Source: Chryseobacterium gleum (GTDB lineage Bacteria > Bacteroidota > Bacteroidia > Flavobacteriales_F > PHOS-HE28). From it: a stretch of DNA of 45,675 nucleotides. The translations under genes were made by a program, and so were the position numbers. Below are positions 43,807-45,675 of this stretch, piece after piece. Under the pieces are notes generated by a model. It made no database searches and was not told the DNA's origin. It was given only the letters and a program-made list of their open reading frames with translations. The stretch's first letter is position 1; each line of letters opens with the position of its first letter. The DNA lies in the NCBI GenBank assembly GCA_945872795.1, contig CAMCAZ010000025.1, positions 1 through 45,675 on the forward strand, read 5' to 3'.

Positions 43807-43836
43807 TTGTTACCCAAGGGCACAGACCTAACTTTG
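43807..43836 (+). promoter_or_regulatory. promoter of the T9SS protein gene
   Basis: TTG at 43807-43809, exactly 19 bases, then TAACTTTG at 43829-43836: the best full match to the Bacteroidota promoter in this window. The leader to the ATG at 43906 would be about 65 bases. Confidence 0.6.
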
Positions 43837-43905
43837 CCATGTTCGTTAAGGCACGATCTATCCATATTTTTGATCAGAATGTGTCGGCCTGCATCGCAAA
43901 AAATC

Positions 43906-45447
43906 ATGTTAGTATGTAGGAGTGTTCTTCTGCTAGCGGTAATGTCGTTATCCTTCAACAGCGCTCGGAGCCAGGTCAACTACCAACTGGAACCCTTCAA
44001 TTCCGGGCTTATCGTGCGCCCCTTCGACTTGGGTGATGGCAACACGCTCTATGGCTGCCAACGCAGGTTTGGCGGGGATTCCTCCTACGTTTCTTTGCTT
44101 AATGCCACCCCGGACCACGCAGTTGTCAATGCCATCACGATCCGCGGTAACGACCCGCTGACCTTTCTGTTGGATGTTGATGCGCTAGATGACGGCTACG
44201 TGTTCTGTGGAAGTCAGGTGAACGCTGGCCTCTACGCCTTCATCACCCGTGTAAGCGCCGATGGCGCGGTGGAATGGAGCCGCTCGTTCAACAACATCGA
44301 TGGAGCGGGTTTCGAGCAGAACCAGATCGCGTGCATCATCCCTTCTGGCAGTTCGTTCGTGGCTTACACCAGTCCCAATTTATACCAAGGTGCGGGAAGG
44401 TCGGGTTCGTACCGGATCGTAAGCGACGGAAGCGGTGGATCTTGGGAGGGGCAGTCGATAGCGTCACCTGGCAATGTGCGTTACAAAGTGGTTGGCGGGA
44501 TCGCAGCCAACATGGATGAGCACACTTTGTATGGCTCTGGCCAGCACCTGAGCAATACTTATGATCATCGGCTCATGGTCATGCGGACCACGTCGCAGGG
44601 TGCCACATGGATGAAATTCTACGACATGCGATCAAGTGCCTCACTGCAGCATGAGTTCGCATATACGCTGTCCCCCATCTCGGGAGAGAGGTTCCTTCTT
44701 ACTGGCCTTTTCACCACCGGCATGACGACCTTCGAAGGCTTCATTCTGGAACTGGATAACGACGGAGACCTGCTTTGGTGTCGCCGATATGCGGATTCGA
44801 GCGGTGGGCTTACGATACATTCCGTGGTCGAGCGTCCCGGAGGAGGGTTGCTTGCGGCCGCCGTCGATGGAGCTGGTCGGATCACGCTGCTCGAACTACT
44901 AGCCGACGGCGAACTGCTAGGTGCGTATCAGCATCAGGATGCGATCGGCACGGGTGGTTTTCGTCAGGTCTTCTTCACTAACGGTGCAGGTGAATTGATG
45001 TTGGTTGCTGCCGACAGAGTGATCAGCGTCAGGAGTGACGGTGCTTCTTGCGAGTTCGTTCCGGTCTCGTCTGTCACATCATCGTTGCACACACCGACAG
45101 TGACAACGCATAGCATGACCAATGCGCCCTTCGCGCCATCCGATACATCGTTGGACGCGTACTCACTTTCTAATGATCTAAGTTGGGCACAGACCTGCGT
45201 GCTCAATGGTATCGAAGAGCGGGGCAATGGTTCGTTCCCTTTGGCATACCCAGTGCCGACAGATGGTATGGTTCATTTCGGTGATGGTCTGGTGTCGAGG
45301 GAACGCGTGATCGTGCGTGACGTGCTCGGTGCTGTCCGCTACGATGGTCAATACGGAAGCGGGATCGATATGCGCTCACTGCCTCCGGGCACATACACCT
45401 GCGAAGTTCCCAGCAGGGGATGGGTGTTAAAGGTGGTACGTGAGTGA
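43906..45447 (+). CDS. secreted protein with T9SS-type C-terminal sorting domain
   Basis: 513 residues. The ATG at 43906 opens a signal peptide (MLVCRSVLLLAVMSLSFNSARSQ); an ATG at 43879 is possible. The body consists of several repeated beta units of the form DGY-x-FCGSQ, GLYAFITRVSADGAVEWSRS, and GFILELDNDGDLLWCRRYAD, recalling the propeller-like repeats of delta-60/WD-like Bacteroidota surface proteins. The end (AYPVPTDGMVHFGDG, LPPGTYTCEV, terminal basic residues) is a T9SS type A domain. GC is visibly lower than in paaZ. Sits between intact paaZ and the paaZ 5' fragment. Confidence 0.85.
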   Translation: MLVCRSVLLLAVMSLSFNSARSQVNYQLEPFNSGLIVRPFDLGDGNTLYGCQRRFGGDSSYVSLLNATPDHAVVNAITIRGNDPLTFLLDVDALDDGYVFCGSQVNAGLYAFITRVSADGAVEWSRSFNNIDGAGFEQNQIACIIPSGSSFVAYTSPNLYQGAGRSGSYRIVSDGSGGSWEGQSIASPGNVRYKVVGGIAANMDEHTLYGSGQHLSNTYDHRLMVMRTTSQGATWMKFYDMRSSASLQHEFAYTLSPISGERFLLTGLFTTGMTTFEGFILELDNDGDLLWCRRYADSSGGLTIHSVVERPGGGLLAAAVDGAGRITLLELLADGELLGAYQHQDAIGTGGFRQVFFTNGAGELMLVAADRVISVRSDGASCEFVPVSSVTSSLHTPTVTTHSMTNAPFAPSDTSLDAYSLSNDLSWAQTCVLNGIEERGNGSFPLAYPVPTDGMVHFGDGLVSRERVIVRDVLGAVRYDGQYGSGIDMRSLPPGTYTCEVPSRGWVLKVVRE

Positions 45448-45507
45448 ATGTTCCGATCCTTCGAGATCAGCCGCTTCTCAGGTCTAATTTGATTCCCAGG
45501 GAGGCAC

Positions 45508-45544
45508 TTGAACATTGAACGTTGATCATTGAGCGTTGAACATT
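45508..45544. repeat. five 7-bp tandem units (TTGANCR)
   Basis: TTGAACA, TTGAACG, TTGATCA, TTGAGCG, TTGAACA in direct succession. It begins exactly where similarity of the adjacent fragment to paaZ stops, so it marks the break point. Confidence 0.8.
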
Positions 45545-45649
45545 CCGCGCGGTGGTGGCGATCAATTCGCCGGTGGAGGCGTCGAGGAGCTCGGCCTGTT
45601 TACCTGAGCCAGCGACCCATGTGCCAGCGATGTAGTTTTCAAGTTGCAT
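45545..45649 (-). pseudogene. 5' fragment of a second paaZ
   Basis: The ATG at 45649 encodes MQLENYIAGTWVAGSGKQAE and on to ELIATTA, closely matching the intact PaaZ start. After about 35 codons similarity ends at the 7-bp tandem repeat. The upstream sequence CTTCGCACC-ATG also resembles that before intact paaZ (CTTCGCTCC-ATG). Confidence 0.8.
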
Positions 45650-45675
45650 GGTGCGAAGGTCGATTGTTCGTTGCT

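Overview
The window looks like part of a GC-rich Bacteroidota chromosome, most likely a Flavobacteriales-like lineage. The evidence is several secreted proteins with a type IX secretion (T9SS) C-terminal sorting domain, a Rho factor with a very long acidic then R/Q/D/N-rich insert, the rho/DUF4293 pair, and promoter-like TTG-N18-20-TAnnTTTG/TTCG elements close to start codons. This assignment is inference; no rRNA or tRNA was found.

Layout. 0-0.55 kb: a four-helix-bundle (S23-type) gene between GGRGCA repeats. 0.55-9.3 kb: rho, DUF4293, an enoyl-CoA hydratase-like gene, two fatty acid desaturases on either side of a solitary C5 DNA methyltransferase, a membrane gene with an in-frame TAG, and TerC. 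9.5-16.9 kb: a CotH-type T9SS protein, a GyrI-like protein, small hypotheticals, a second T9SS protein, a lipoprotein alpha/beta hydrolase fused to a Kazal-like domain, and an MFS transporter. 16.9-20.1 kb: a compact five-gene minus-strand operon of secreted proteins with repeated 4-base start/stop overlaps. 20.7-23.05 kb: feoA-feoB plus a Cys-rich FeoB-associated peptide. 23.1-26.3 kb: a zone of decay (a broken paralogue of the 12.8 kb gene, a broken nucleotidyltransferase, a broken paaZ 3' end) together with one intact T9SS beta-propeller protein.

26.3-31.8 kb: one 1,823-residue gene encoding a cNMP-binding-like domain, acyl/aryl adenylation domain, carrier protein, Pls/PosA-type membrane terminal region with left-handed-helix repeats, and an FMN-dependent alpha-hydroxy-acid dehydrogenase. 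It sits between a truncated nucleotidyltransferase module and a dead paaZ tail, as expected of an acquired gene. This is the most unusual coding unit here.

31.8-45.7 kb: remains of a toxin/antitoxin-like nucleotidyltransferase module; a SusB-like GH97 glycosidase; a three-gene nitric-oxide sensing operon (H-NOX, HNOBA/PAS/GAF histidine kinase, receiver-only regulator); a RelE/ParE-type toxin-antitoxin pair between two broken GH97 5' ends; and intact paaZ with a small membrane gene and a T9SS gene, themselves enclosed between the 5' end and 3' end of another paaZ. The right third therefore records repeated duplication, insertion and loss around paaZ and GH97.
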